Source of the DNA: Arctopsyche grandis
Taxonomy: Eukaryota > Arthropoda > Insecta > Trichoptera > Hydropsychidae
NCBI RefSeq assembly: GCF_051622035.1
Contig: NC_135362.1
Coordinates: 18,500,501 to 18,564,500 of the forward strand
Direction: 5' to 3'
DNA: 64,000 nt
Every line of letters begins with the position of its first letter. Within the stretch, counting starts at the first letter, position 1. Both the position numbers and the translations under genes were made by a program. Shown here one piece after another: positions 39,402-51,413 of the stretch. The notes under the pieces are model-generated. The model did not search any database, was not told the origin of the DNA, and saw nothing but the letters and a program-made list of their open reading frames with translations.

Positions 39402-42400
39402 TCATAATATTGTGGTGTTGTGAAGATTTTTAATTTTCGACACGTTTCTAATGGTTTTGTATGATATGTAATCTAATATTTTCAACATGTCCATGTTTAC
39501 GTATTTGTGTACATCCTTTGCGTAAATATAATCAACGTGATTGAATTTTTTCCACCCAACTTTACGAACGGACATTAACGTGTTCGTATCTCGGTATATG
39601 TTCGCCAATTTATTTGTGTCCTGTAAATTACATAGGTATTATATAATTATATTAAAATCGTTTTATATGTGGTTATTTATTTTGCTATTGTTAGCTGATT
39701 CATAAAATTATTCTATTCTCATATATTTACGATAATAATTATTCACGACAGTCTTTTCCGGATAAGGTACAATTTCATGTATCATACATACATTATTTTA
39801 TCGGGTAGAATAAAACGATTTTATATTATTGGATAAAAAATGATCAATTAAGTTTTTGTATCATAAATGATTTTTATTAACTGCGCGTTCCTTCGAAAGA
39901 ACTTCCAAATCGTTTTATATTATTGTAATTTTACGCAATTATCAAATCGTGGAGCGCGCTTTTATAATTATTTGATTATATTCTTTGTGGAAAATTTCAA
40001 CAGCGTAATGATTTGATAATTATCATGTTAGTACAATTAAAAGTATGTTTATATTTACGTTAACTGAAATTAGTTTGTCGTTTTCTGCGTAATAAATCAC
40101 AACCGGTGCAACATTTATAGTTATATTGTAATCGGGTGGTTTTTCTGTTCCGTATCGTATCAAATTATCTTCTTTTCCATAATCGAATTTGGACAGAGTA
40201 TCTAAAAAATATATAATTTACTTGTAGTCATATATTTTAATGTCTTTATTTTATAAATATCGTCATGAAAATACCTCTCGTAATGAGTTGTACGAAATGT
40301 TCCAATTGTTGTACGCCTATTGATTGAAATCTGTTGAAAATCACTGGGGATTTTTCCTGAAATATTTTAATATATTCGTTAAACTATGTATGTATTATAT
40401 GAGCCGTTATATTTGAAAGTGGCGGATTTCCAATTTTCAGTTCCAAAAAAATTATTTCTGTTTGACTTAATTCACAAATTGTTATCATTTCTTTTAATTT
40501 GATATGTCCAGAATCTCGGAAAAGCAGAATAACGTATTACCACCAGTATTTTTAAATATTGTTAAACGCAAAGCATTATATTTAATGTTTTGCGAGATAT
40601 TTTTCGAAATAAGGAAATTTGACTTATGGCACTTTCAATTATAACGGCTCATATGTAGATTGAATCTTTATTTTATAAGTAATTTACGCACCCAATCTAC
40701 TTGTTCGTAATCTTCACCTACTAGTAAAAAAAATAACGCAAAACAAACATCATCAGCAGGTGTACTTGGACTACAAAATTGGCTAGCTAAATACTTTTGC
40801 AAATTTTTATTTAAAACTAATGCATTTATTCCAATCTTCTTCAGAAATTTCTGTAAAAAATAAAAAATAAATTATTGTTTTATTCGGGTACTTTTTTCAT
40901 GTGTCGCAATATTTTCCTGTAAAATTAATAATAACTTTTTTATTGAACGAATTCATAGATACGTATGTAGGTGTTTTCCCCTTTAAATAGTTACAATAGG
41001 TGTCCTCAAACGGTGGAGAATTCCCCCAAGGGGGGGATTTTTTAGTTCGATGGGGGTGTATTGCTGAATCGCTAGGACTTTATATTACTAGCTTTCACGC
41101 TTTCTCATATACATTTTCACTTCACTAATAGATTAAATAAAGTAAAATATTGGTGAAATGTGCGGCGCGAATATTGACGTGTTTGAGCCAAAAGCCACAG
41201 CACATTATCAATGGAGAAGATAGGCTCAATGTAGATATCAATATAGATATCAGTGTGTTATTTGTATTGTTTTTATCCAATAAGTCTATAAAACCAAAAA
41301 AGTAGAAGCAAAAATTTCTGAATATTCATCCACAATACAAAGACAAGAAGAAAAGCTTTTTAGAACGCCATTGGAATATTCTTATATTTTAATGGGAGAA
41401 TAACTTATAAAAAGCTTGTAAAAAAGGGGGGGAGGGGGAATATATTTTGAACAAAATATATTACATTTCACCTATAATATATAGGTGAAATGGAGAATGA
41501 AGGCAAAAAGGCTGGGATGATTTACAGGTATAGTATGATTTACAGAAATAGTACCTGTAAATCATCCCAGCCTTTTTCGCTTCATTCTCCTTTTCACCAT
41601 TGTTCAGAATTTCGTATGAAAGTGTTAGATCAACTTATAAAGTCATTAAAAGTGTTGTAATTTCATTCAGTACGCATTTATATATTACTGGGTTTTTTAC
41701 CCGGCTTCGCTCGGTTTTTGTAATATAAACAGCATAAACATGGCGAATCTAATAGTTAATATTAACTTGTATTTTTAATTAAATTTATTTGAATCGAAAA
41801 TAATAATATTCAACCATATATCGATAATGTCGTCACAGAAACTTTGATTTGTTTTCGATGCTCCCAAATAAATATATTTAAATACATACCAAGTCTCTTT
41901 CGAAATTATATATTAGATATTCGTTCTCAGTGAGTCAGAATTAGTATATATTTTTTATTAAGTTTCATCTCAGTTGCTCCGTCGTTCAATGCTACTTGCG
42001 TTGCGTAATCGGCCCTAGATATTAATTGATTAATCAAGTACATGGCTTACAGGTAAATGCAATTTATCTACGAGTTGAACCAAAGGTCGCACGTTCGTCA
42101 TGTATATCGCAGGTGCTAAAGCTATAAAAGACGCCATTTTCGACGCTAGGTCTGGTCTCGTGTTGCACATGATGATGTAAACAGTGGCTCCCAGCGAATA
42201 TCCCATGTAGTGGATTTTATTAGCTTTGGTCGTCTTCAGGACACGATCTATCGATTCGGGTATATCGATGCTGCCGTGCTCATCCAAACTGTGGAAATTT
42301 CAATAATTATGATTGATTATATGTACATACAAGCTATCAAGATTTTGTACGTGCGTGGTGGTGGTGGTGGGTAATACCTGAAGTTCCAATAAGTAGCATC

Positions 42401-42777
42401 GCTCTTGGTTTTCGTCAGATGGGTTGCGTATTCGTTGAATCTCATGTTCGGTATCCAAACGTCGTAACCGGCGTCCGCGAGTATGAATCCTGGAATTCGA
42501 CGCGTTCCGTTATGAAAGTGTGTTGAATGAGCTTGTTGTGTTTTGATTGGTTTTGACACATTCGATTGTACCCACCTATGCTTTTGTTCGGTCCCATGAG
42601 AAGAAAGTCTCTCGACGATGATATCATTCCGTGAACAAGCACGACCGGTGGTAAAAATGGGTTAAATTTCTTACCGTTGCGACCTCCAGGTATTCTGTAC
42701 ATTGTCAATATGTAGTTGTCGCTCGTTTGCACTTTGTACTCTTCGACAGGATATCCGCCGAATATTATCATCTCTGA
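39402..42777 (-). CDS. Acid lipase C, exons 2-8 (first exon not found)
   Basis: Exons on the minus strand: 42576-42777, 42378-42489, 42051-42288, 40692-40850, 40275-40356, 40059-40201 and 39402-39620. They give 384 residues, with all intron phases as in lipases A and B. Key parts are VHGMISS (oxyanion region), LDEHG then GYSLG (catalytic Ser), YYAENDKLIS (catalytic Asp) and FNHVDYIYAKDV (catalytic His). The signal-peptide exon, expected upstream in phase 0, could not be recognised between 42778 and 45 kb; it may be far away, diverged or missing. This is the most diverged of the three paralogs (RMGPKRSLG becomes LMGPNKSIG). The intron between exons 5 and 6 is almost wholly a 250-bp transposon, and the intron after exon 4 contains a strong hairpin. 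A second candidate last exon lies downstream. Confidence 0.88.
40401..40650. mobile_element. MITE filling a lipase C intron
   Basis: Terminal inverted repeats GAGCCGTTATATTTGAAAGT and ACTTTCAATTATAACGGCTC, flanked by ATAT on both sides. It occupies 250 of the 335 bp of the intron between exons 5 and 6. A diverged partial copy lies at 32698-32912. Confidence 0.85.
41464..41590. repeat. Two overlapping hairpins in a lipase C intron
   Basis: 41492-41530 pairs with 41552-41590 over 39 bp with two mismatches, around a 21-nt loop. Just upstream, CATTTCACCTATA and TATAGGTGAAATG (41464-41492) make a 13-bp stem. The GGTGAAAT word can also pair with the TTTTCACC after 41590, so the two foldings compete. 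Origin unknown: a tiny MITE or a hairpin RNA precursor. Confidence 0.7.
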
Positions 42778-45289
42778 CTGTAAAATTTGGTTGCGTGTTA
42801 ATTTTTTACTTTATTTGTGTAGTTTCGGGTCGTTGACTGACCCTGATTAAATCGCCGAAATTTTTTAAGGTTAATTTGTAATTATTTTAACATTTGATAG
42901 ATTCACAAATGAGAAAATGAATAGGCTGTTGTGAAATTGTTTTTAATTGAGCTCTCCAAATTATCTGAATTACTTGGCGACCTTGTAAAAATGAAGTTTT
43001 GTATGATCTATTTATATATAGGTATAAATGTACATATGTATATACATGTACATTTACATTCAAAATTGTTTTTTTGATATATTTTTAATACGATTGTTTA
43101 CAATAAAAATGTGATTCAATGATCGGCATGTTCCGTTTCAGGTACAATTGCATTAACATGCAATTACATATGTACATGCCATTTGGATTACGTTTTAAAT
43201 AGTGATACGTATATAAAATATATATTATACATACATATGTGTATTATCAGGAAACTGTTCATTGAAAATATTGAACACTGAACCGTTGCCAACGGTTTCC
43301 GGAAACCGTATTTTTTTTTAATAATTGGTAAAATTCTGGAATCTGTCGGTATTTAAATTGAAAACTGTTTTTTAATAACAGTGTTTAATGATTCATATTA
43401 TAGGCATGGCGAAAAGGCTAAAAATCGTATTTGATTATTTTATGAATGATTTTTGATTTATGAGTTCAATAAACGAAAAGGTTTCTGAGAAAAACATAAA
43501 ATACCTCGATTCTCTAGAGTAAAAGTACTACTTCCGGTTCTGGTAAAAATATTCTTACATTATTTCTATCCGATTCAGTTAGCGGTTTGGGAGATAATTG
43601 AATTCAAAAACTTAAAAAAGAGGACACCTACAAGGGGAGGTACCATTTCCAGTCAACTTAATTTGAAAAAAAATTACGCCGTGTCGATAAGAATTTCAGT
43701 TACTAAGTTTCAGTTCCGATAGGATTAACGGTGTTCAAAAAATCCCCAAAATACACAGCCATATACATTTTTTCTAGATCATTAAAACGTGATCAGTGAT
43801 CGATTCTGAGTTCGAATCAGTCAAAATCTCGAGTTCGAATTTTCGCACGATCACAAAACTTCATCTATTGTTACAACGTACATAGATAAAGTAATAAAGA
43901 ATAATGAATTATTTTTTGTAAACACAACTAGAAATAAAATCTAGTTTTCATTTTTTATTGTAATTAAATACTGCAATTTGTGCCATGAATTTTATTATTA
44001 ATAAATTAAATTTTTGAAGTTTGTGTGGATTTTATACTGACGTTAATGCGTTGTTTTGCCTTTTTATTATTACCATTTGAACACTCTTGAGGAAAAATCA
44101 TCTCGCGTGATTCTAAATGTATGCACATATTTTATTATATGTATGTGGGTAATGCGTGTTATTAAAATGATTGAAATATGTATATAAACACTCAGATCTT
44201 GCATGTACATATGTACATTTATTGCGTAAGTAACGAGTTCAAATATTTGCTCTACATTTACCGAGGACAAAAATACTCGATGCGACCAAATCGACGACGA
44301 CGGAGCTTTTCCGAGCATTTTCCGGAAATTCTATTATGAACCTTTTTACCTATGGATATATGTATATACATATAAATCGGTACGTCAATATTGTTGCTAA
44401 TTACATATATCGTTCAGTTAATGTAACGAAGGAAATACATAACATACATGTGTATGTAGTTCGGGGTCACTGCTGTTATTATTTATATATCCAACTCATC
44501 ATTAGTACAATTATTAATTTAAGGGCAATTTATTTACTTATCGTTTATCGTTTTAATAGTGATTATTTTGGGATCTTTACGTTGCATCAGTGCCAATGCG
44601 TTACGTAATAGATCATTTGAAAGCGGGGCGGTAAACTTAGGCTCAAATTGATGATGGTCATTGCATTATTTTGTAAAAATTCTTGATAAATGTTGTCTTT
44701 CAAATTGTGCAAACACATTTTAAAACACGTGAAATTCGATCGACCGTCACCTTCACTATTAGAGCGGCTCGAGGCGGTTCAACTTTTTCACGTTCATCGA
44801 ACTTATTCGTATTATGCAATCGTTCAATGTCACACATTTTATTACAACTCGATTATAATCTCTTCCTGTGTGGCCTTTTTTTCTCTTTTTCATATATTGG
44901 TTTTTGTTTTTTTGCGTGTATTGCTTAATATTATGCAATAGTGCGAGGTTAACTTCGTACACGAATTCATAGATTATTCTTGACACATTGATAGTCCATG
45001 TTTGTATCTAATATAATTTGCAAACAGTACAAGTTGGAATTGTTTTTGTGAAAAGCTAAGAAATTTCCAGTTTTAAATAAATAGCACGACGAGGGAAGTG
45101 TATATTCCAACTTGCATTTTCGTTGACTCGTACATATATTTCGTGTGCGTGTTTTTAATTGGGATCAATTTTGATTCAAAACAAATCAATGATTGTGTGA
45201 TTTTACTGTAATAGGAGTTGTTTGTGTGAAAATTGACCTTTCTCTTTCGAAGGCAGTGGTTTGAAATCGAGAGGACTTAATTGTTTTTT
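42778..45289. other. Non-coding upstream of lipase C; family-G repeat copy
   Basis: About 43440-43850 is the uninterrupted copy of the family-G repeat, with the intact site GATTCTCTAGAGTAAAAGTA at about 43509-43528. The rest is AT-rich. No signal-peptide exon for lipase C and no other gene was recognised. Confidence 0.5.
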
Positions 45290-45628
45290 TTTTTTTTATT
45301 ATTATTATTTATATTTCCCCCTGATGTCATTATAGGTTGCCCCGAGCGATATCTACGAGTATGGTATTAAACTTGTGCATATAAAATTTTGAAATCTTGA
45401 TGGTTTTTATGCAATTTGATGGAGGGACCGTTTCAATAATGAGATCAGATAAATTGGCAAACTCTGATAGGAAACGAGTAACTTGGAGTACAAATACCCA
45501 TGTCTGACCAGCAGCACTACAGATTATACTCGAAATAAATTCTTTTCCATCGAGGGTAACCCATGGGATCGAACCCGGCAATTTTTCGGTGGTTAGCATT
45601 AACGCAACCACTGAGCTATGCTGCTGGC
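45290..45628 (-). mobile_element. tRNA-derived SINE, family S (best-preserved copy)
   Basis: On the minus strand it starts GCCAGCAGCATAGCTCAGTG with a perfect box A (TAGCTCAGTGG). About 35 nt further on is a perfect box B (GGTTCGATCCC), the internal pol III promoter of a tRNA gene. A unique body and an (AATAAT)n/A-rich tail follow, ending near 45290. The head is derived from a tRNA but is part of a 340-bp repeat, so it is a SINE, not a tRNA gene. Confidence 0.85.
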
Positions 45629-45936
45629 TTATTTAATGAATTAACTAAGAATAAAGATTTCTGTTTAAGATAATTTGGCATGTGCATGTCAAATCATTGT
45701 TTAGTTAACAGATTAGCTCCTAATCTATCGCTTCCCTCGCAGCGAGAAGGAAACGATAGATACTAGAAATATAAATTTAAGTACATAGTATATGAGAAAA
45801 GTTGTATTCCTTCTAATGTAGGAATTAAAGCAAAATCAAAAGGTCTAATGGAAAAGTGCACATATTAGATATTAGATTTATTATTGGGGAATCGACACTT
45901 TTTACTTTATCTATGTATATATTATTTCGCATATTG

Positions 45937-46095
45937 CGATCACGCACACCACAATCCGCGAATACGGAACATCTGGCGCTCGAGTTCTCGTTGGTATGAT
46001 AATCCACGTGGTAACTCTCGATGGATGGAATTTTTGGGTGCCAGATGTACACTTTGTGCCAGGGATCACTTTGTGCGGAACAATCACCAAACCAG
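45937..46095 (+). repeat. Family-M repeat, copy 2
   Basis: CGCGAATACGGAACATCTGG, CGCTCGAGTTCTCGTTGG and the end ACAATCACCAAACC match the copies at 18.8 and 59.5 kb. Confidence 0.75.
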
Positions 46096-46973
46096 TAACA
46101 ATAGTTGAAGTTTTGTGATCATGTAAAAATTGGAAAAAAAATCGAGATTTTGACTGATTCCAACTCAGAATCACAATTTCATGCTTTTAAAAATGTATTA
46201 TAAAAGTATAGTACATATGAATATCTAGTTTATTTGGAATTCAATCTATAGGTCAATTGAGCATAGGTCTACCTGCAATTTGAATAAGGATACCATTTCA
46301 AAAAAAATATTTTTGAGAATGTTCCGGAAATGTTTGGAATAGCTTCGCAGGTGAAAGTTCGAAGTAGTTTTCTTCGCGATTTTCCTCGTTCGTAGAATCA
46401 ATTTTGCGATCACTTGGTTTTGTGAGTAAGCTGTCAGGTATTACACTAGTTGGATTGAAAACCACTGTCTGAAGTGAGGAATCTTTTTTGATTCAGCTGA
46501 TAGAGCACGTGGTGCGGTGCAATGTGTGTCATACGGCAGGTTTTCCGGTGATTTTTTGATGCAAGTATGCTAACGACACGATCTCGTTTAGCACGTAGTG
46601 TGCCAAGGTCACAGTTACTCTCGATAGCATCATTTACTGTTTAGTTAGACATTTTCTAGGTTCTGCTACAAGTTTTGCAAACTTCTTCGCGGTGAATTCC
46701 GATGGTAATTGGAACAGTTGGCAAACAAAAGCGCAAAAACACTCGAGAATCGGTATTCGGCGCTAATCGCTTACGAACCGCTCAAATGCTTGCTTACTTA
46801 CGCCGAAATTGTTAATTATTCTCAAATATATAATTATGTAGATTTTTTAGCGAGTATGTAATTGAGGTACTATTATTTAGTACAGTAAAAAATTTACTCT
46901 CTTTCCCGAAAACATTTTTTTATTTTGTCGTTTTTTTTGCAGTTACGTAACAGTTTAATTTTATATAGTTTAA
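46096..46973. other. Non-coding, partly GC-balanced
   Basis: 46130-46200 contains an inverted piece of the family-G repeat (TTTTGACTGATTCCAACTCAG). 46340-46800 is closer to balanced base content than the flanks but has no open frame with similarity; it could be a promoter or an unannotated UTR. Confidence 0.3.
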
Positions 46974-47549
46974 CCCTTTGAGTGCTGATGTCTTTTCTGT
47001 TGAAATCCCGCCACGCTGAATATTTTGCCAACATTTCCAACTAGAATTATTTAGAAATCCAATAGAAAGCTGGTATAAAAATTGTAATTAATCCAAACAA
47101 ACCCTAGATAACGACCGCCGAGGATTTCAAGTTTTATAAAGGTGTGTTTAAACTCTAATATATCTTGCAACAAATTAAAATAAACAAAAGAAGTCGATTA
47201 ATTAAAGTATTATATTTTTCCAAAATTAGTTCCATCACCTTCATTGCTGTTAAAATGTAATGCCCACAATCTAAATGCTAAACCGCAATCTAAAATATTC
47301 AGCAGTTGGGGATTTCCATCGAGAAATTCTACTATGGTTATAAATTCATAAATTCTGGTGTAAACTAGTCTTTATTGACACGAATTGCACGACCCATGTT
47401 CAATGCATTTTTTTCAATGCTACCTGGAAAGGCTTTAGCTGGTTGTATTCTTGTTTATTTTTTACTTAAAAAACAACGCCTATCGGCGTATTTCAGGCTC
47501 ATCGACTCGTTGTCAAAACGCCGATCGGCGTTGGTCAGCATTCGAAGGG
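46974..47549. mobile_element. piggyBac-like non-autonomous element
   Basis: Inverted termini CCCTTTGAGTGCTGA and TCAGCATTCGAAGGG, next to TTAA at the left and TTAC (one change from TTAA) at the right. CCC at the tip and a TTAA target are the marks of piggyBac elements. The interior has CGCCTATCGGCG and CGCCGATCGGCG palindromes near the right end. No transposase. Confidence 0.75.
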
Positions 47550-47785
47550 TTACACACTACCGAAACTTCTTTTGCATGTATTATATAATTTTTTTTTGAA
47601 AAATTAATAGAATTTTTTACACCATTTGTTTTAAATTCTACATATTATTTTAATACAGTACGGGAATGATTTTAGAATAGTTAATTGATTAGCATATTTT
47701 TATTTTATATATGTATTTCACTTTTACCATAGGTACCATAGGTTGCCCTGAAGGGACAACTATACCCAAACTTGTACTTAAAGCA

Positions 47786-48040
47786 GTATAACTCGATGGT
47801 TGCGTTAATGATAACCACTGAGAGAACCTGGGTTCGAGCCCTGCTTTGACCTCGATTGAAAATAATTTATTCAGAGTATTTCTGCAGTACTGCTAGTTAG
47901 ACTTGGGTGACTTCAAGTCCATCGTTTCCTATCAGAGTTTGCCAATTTATCTGATTTCATTATTGAAACCGTTCCTCGTCAAGTTGGCACCGTGGTAAAA
48001 AATTGATTTAAAATAATATAAATAAATACATGTAGGTATT
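47786..48040 (+). mobile_element. tRNA-derived SINE, family S (+ strand copy)
   Basis: Box A-like ATAACTCGATGG and perfect box B GGTTCGAGCCC, then the family body (CTATCAGAGTTTGCCAATTT, CTGATTTCATTATTGAAACC) and an AATAATATAAATAAATA tail. Confidence 0.8.
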
Positions 48041-48109
48041 TTTAACAATAAAAAAATGGATTTGTTATGAATTTGCGAGAAACGGATAGGGCGATGCTGA
48101 ATTTTTTTG

Positions 48110-48215
48110 GATCCATAATAACAATTAAGTTAGATAAAATGGCAAACTCTAACAGGAAGCAGTCGATTTGGATTTGATAACTATTCAGATCTTGCCAGTA
48201 GCGTATATAAATCGA
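48110..48215 (-). repeat. SINE family S, truncated fragment
   Basis: Inverted body-only piece: ATAAAATGGCAAACTCTAAC and CAGATCTTGCCAGTAG match the body of the neighbouring copies. Head and tail are missing. Confidence 0.65.
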
Positions 48216-48923
48216 ATAATTAATCGATTCCGACCGGGCGTTACTTTAAATAAGGATATTGTTACTTGAAATCTTAGTAAAATGGCGACTTTTAGACGCT
48301 AAGCTTTGATTAAAATTAATTAAATTTTGTATTACTTTATTATTATTTTAGAAACACGTTTGTTTTATATTACACGTAACTGTAATTCGTTCTTGAAACC
48401 AGTCGCATAATTCGAATTTTATTTGTGCTGTAATAGAGGCGTTATGTGTTTATGTCAAATTATTATGCATCTCACAAAAATGTCGCCGTGATAGAATTTG
48501 CATTCGAATTTACAGTTAATTCATAATAATTTTATAATCCCGCGTCGAATTTGAATTATATTATTTATATATGTATGTATGTATATTATAAATATATTTG
48601 TGGATAGAACCGTTAGACATGGCATTTTATGCGATTGCGGAATTTTAGTATGAAAAGAGAGTAGTGTGGCCAAATCGAGGCGCGTCTGCGCGTTCTTATT
48701 TTACTTTTGATGCGCACATGACGACGCATTTAAAGGTAAAGTTCGATTAAATTATACAGAGTGAATTCAAATTGTATATACCGTTGTCATCAGAGCTTCT
48801 CTTGGTAGTTTCTTCACTGTTCCACTGCGAACTATGTGGTCCGATATGCACACCAACACACACATCACATTCGCTATTTTCATGTTTGCGATTTATTTAC
48901 ACAATAGTGTTTGATTAATAATT

Positions 48924-48955
<32 letters not shown>

Positions 48956-51413
48956 GCACTTTGTTTTAAAGTTATTTTATGTTATTATTTATTGAGTTTA
49001 TGATTTGGTTTCTTCATGTGTGGGAATCGTCGCAGTCTTTTTCCCTCGGCTAAATACGTGCTTCTGTGTATGTTGTCTTCGCTCGTCGAGGAGTTGAGCG
49101 TCATGTCGATGCAATTTTTAAGTTTCTTATTGTGTGCTGATTTATTTTTGCCGCTTTGGAAGGGTCGTTGTACCGGTTGGGTCCGGTTGAACTCGAAGTG
49201 GCGAAGGTGAGCGCGACAATAGTTGGAACCTTTGAGCTCGAGATGGTCCAGCGTATATCAAATCGGCGAGAAATGGTCGAAATTGATGTCAGACATGCGT
49301 GTCGGACCGCGACCATCTGACGCAGACGAGAGAGTCGTTCTTCGTTTTGTTGTTTATATTTTCGCCGGGCCACCCGGTTGACAATGGCGGCTAAAGTTCG
49401 CCGTTGTAGCTCCTTTTTCGGGGGTTTCCTGCATTTGGTTTCAGCCTAGACCTTTGAACTGTCGTGCCGAGCCTTGATACATTTCGCGAGTCGTTCGCAC
49501 GGCCATTTGTCTTGGATTCGCGGAATAGTTCCATTCAAGGGACCCCCTGGCGGTGGTCAAATGTGCTCGACTTCAGTGCCACGAACGGTATGGTATGGTA
49601 ATGCGATGGAAAGTAACCGTGAGTATCTTCAAAAGAAGTGATCGCCTGTGTGTGCCCAACGGTAAAAGTGTCCGATGTAATTGAGGTATGACGAAGAAGA
49701 TGGAGATGAAGAAGAAGAAGAAGTAGTAGAAGAAGAAAAAAATGGAAATTTTTATATGTGTGCGAAGTTAACCGAAAGAATGTGGAGCTGTAAACAGATG
49801 GTCTTATTTTGAACCACATTAGAAAGGGCTCAAAAAATGATTTTCACATCATTTACCTTTAATGAACAAGATTGATTTTCGTTTCAAATGGCATGTGCGT
49901 ATTTGAAAGAAAGTCTCAGGAATTATTAAAGTAGGTTAAATTTAAACTTGCTTTATAATGGGAGTGCTTGATTTGAAGCGCAAATGCCATGATTGGCAAT
50001 TGAACTTTTAAGAATTTGTCTTATCAAATTTTCGCTTAAATTTTTTTACAATATTAATTTGATACACATGTAGGTAATTTTTCGTAAAAATTGAGATATT
50101 TTCAATTTAAGGTAGCGGTATGCTTATGGATTATTTTTCGCTTTTGTACGGATTTTTTGTGTACAAAGCGAATAGCAGATATTTTTAACTGTCATTGTGA
50201 AACAACAAACATGTAAATATGTATTTAAAATCGGTCCTTGAACGCTTTTTCGTTTTGAAATTTTTTACTATATGAACTGTATGTACGTATATATACAATA
50301 TGTACATAAACGTACGTACGTACAAGAAAATGTTCTTTTAAATAAAAGGCCAATATAGATATATGTATATATTTCAATATTGAAATAAAAACTGCGAAAA
50401 TGTAGTCATGTATGTAAGTACAATGTGAACAGGAAGTGCTTGTTTAAAATTATACCGAATGAAGTTTGACGTGTGATAATTCCGCAAAATGGAAGTAATA
50501 AAAATGCAAAATTAACTGCAACATTATATTGAATTTTCGAGAGCATTTTACTGCAGTCGAACACGTGCTGATCAATTATTCAATACGCATTTTAAGGTAG
50601 CTAAATTACTTATGACCGCATTAAGTACGCGTACAGAGGTGATCTACTAATCTAATCGAATAGTTAACGCCTTTAGGTATTTATTCCTTACTTAATCCTT
50701 CACCTACTTTGGTGACATCAAACTTGTTCGACAAAATTTGAATCTACATACTTCATACAACTCGTTTTTCCATCTCGGATATTTGTACCTTACTCTATCT
50801 GGAACGCAATCGCATTTATAATCATTCACAATTATAAACAAGGTTATTGAATCATACCTATGTAGATGCTAAGTGGTCTTTGTTGAATTTCAGAATTCCA
50901 TATATGTACATAATATGTATTCACGAACGTGTTGTTAAATAAAGAAACAAAGGACAATTTAACGATTTTTTAGTACTGCCACTGTTTTTTTTTTATATTG
51001 TATATACCTATACATTTGAAAGTTTTTCTAAGAAGTTTGATACAAAATTTTTGTCAAATGAAAATTGAGTCAAATAATTACCTATTGGATATTTTTATTT
51101 TTTAAAATGGGAAACAATTTTTCAGCAAGTCGCTTTTTTCAAAAATACATCATTAATAATATAGTGAATGTTTGCAGAGTTGAAAAATGTCATTAAGTGA
51201 ATATTTAAAGACAAAGAATATTATGTATTGTAATATTTCATTCGTTGACTTTCATTTTTATTTTATTTTTCAACTAGTCTTGTTTAATTTCTTCACTATT
51301 ACGCTTGAGTTTTTTTTGTCACGATTTAGTCATAGCTTACATGTGTGCTTTTTCTATTATTGATTACATTTAAATAATGTGAACTATTTTTTTTTATTAT
51401 TTTTAAACTTTAG
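48216..51413 (+). other. Upstream region of cramped, first exon not identified
   Basis: 48660-49620 is richer in GC and CpG than its surroundings and probably holds the cramped promoter and 5' UTR. A strong splice donor, GCGAAGGTGAGC, is at 49200-49211 and another, ACCGTGAGTATC, at 49616-49627. Which of these leads to the acceptor at 51413 cannot be decided. A GAAGAA repeat lies at 49695-49740. The minus-strand frame at 49101-49373 has no recognised similarity. 49850-51400 is plain AT-rich intron-like sequence. Confidence 0.4.

Noticed and set aside
44070..44318. First exon of lipase C
   Set aside because: It starts with ATG and meets a GTAAAT donor, but the encoded MLGKAPSSSIWSH start is not a signal peptide and does not resemble the first exons of lipases A and B.
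45540..45628. Stand-alone tRNA gene
   Set aside because: Boxes A and B are perfect, but the sequence continues into a repeated SINE body and the acceptor stem does not close.
49101..49373. Divergent gene on the minus strand upstream of cramped
   Set aside because: A basic 90-codon frame without similarity, in a GC-balanced stretch where such frames arise by chance; it could be real, but nothing supports it.
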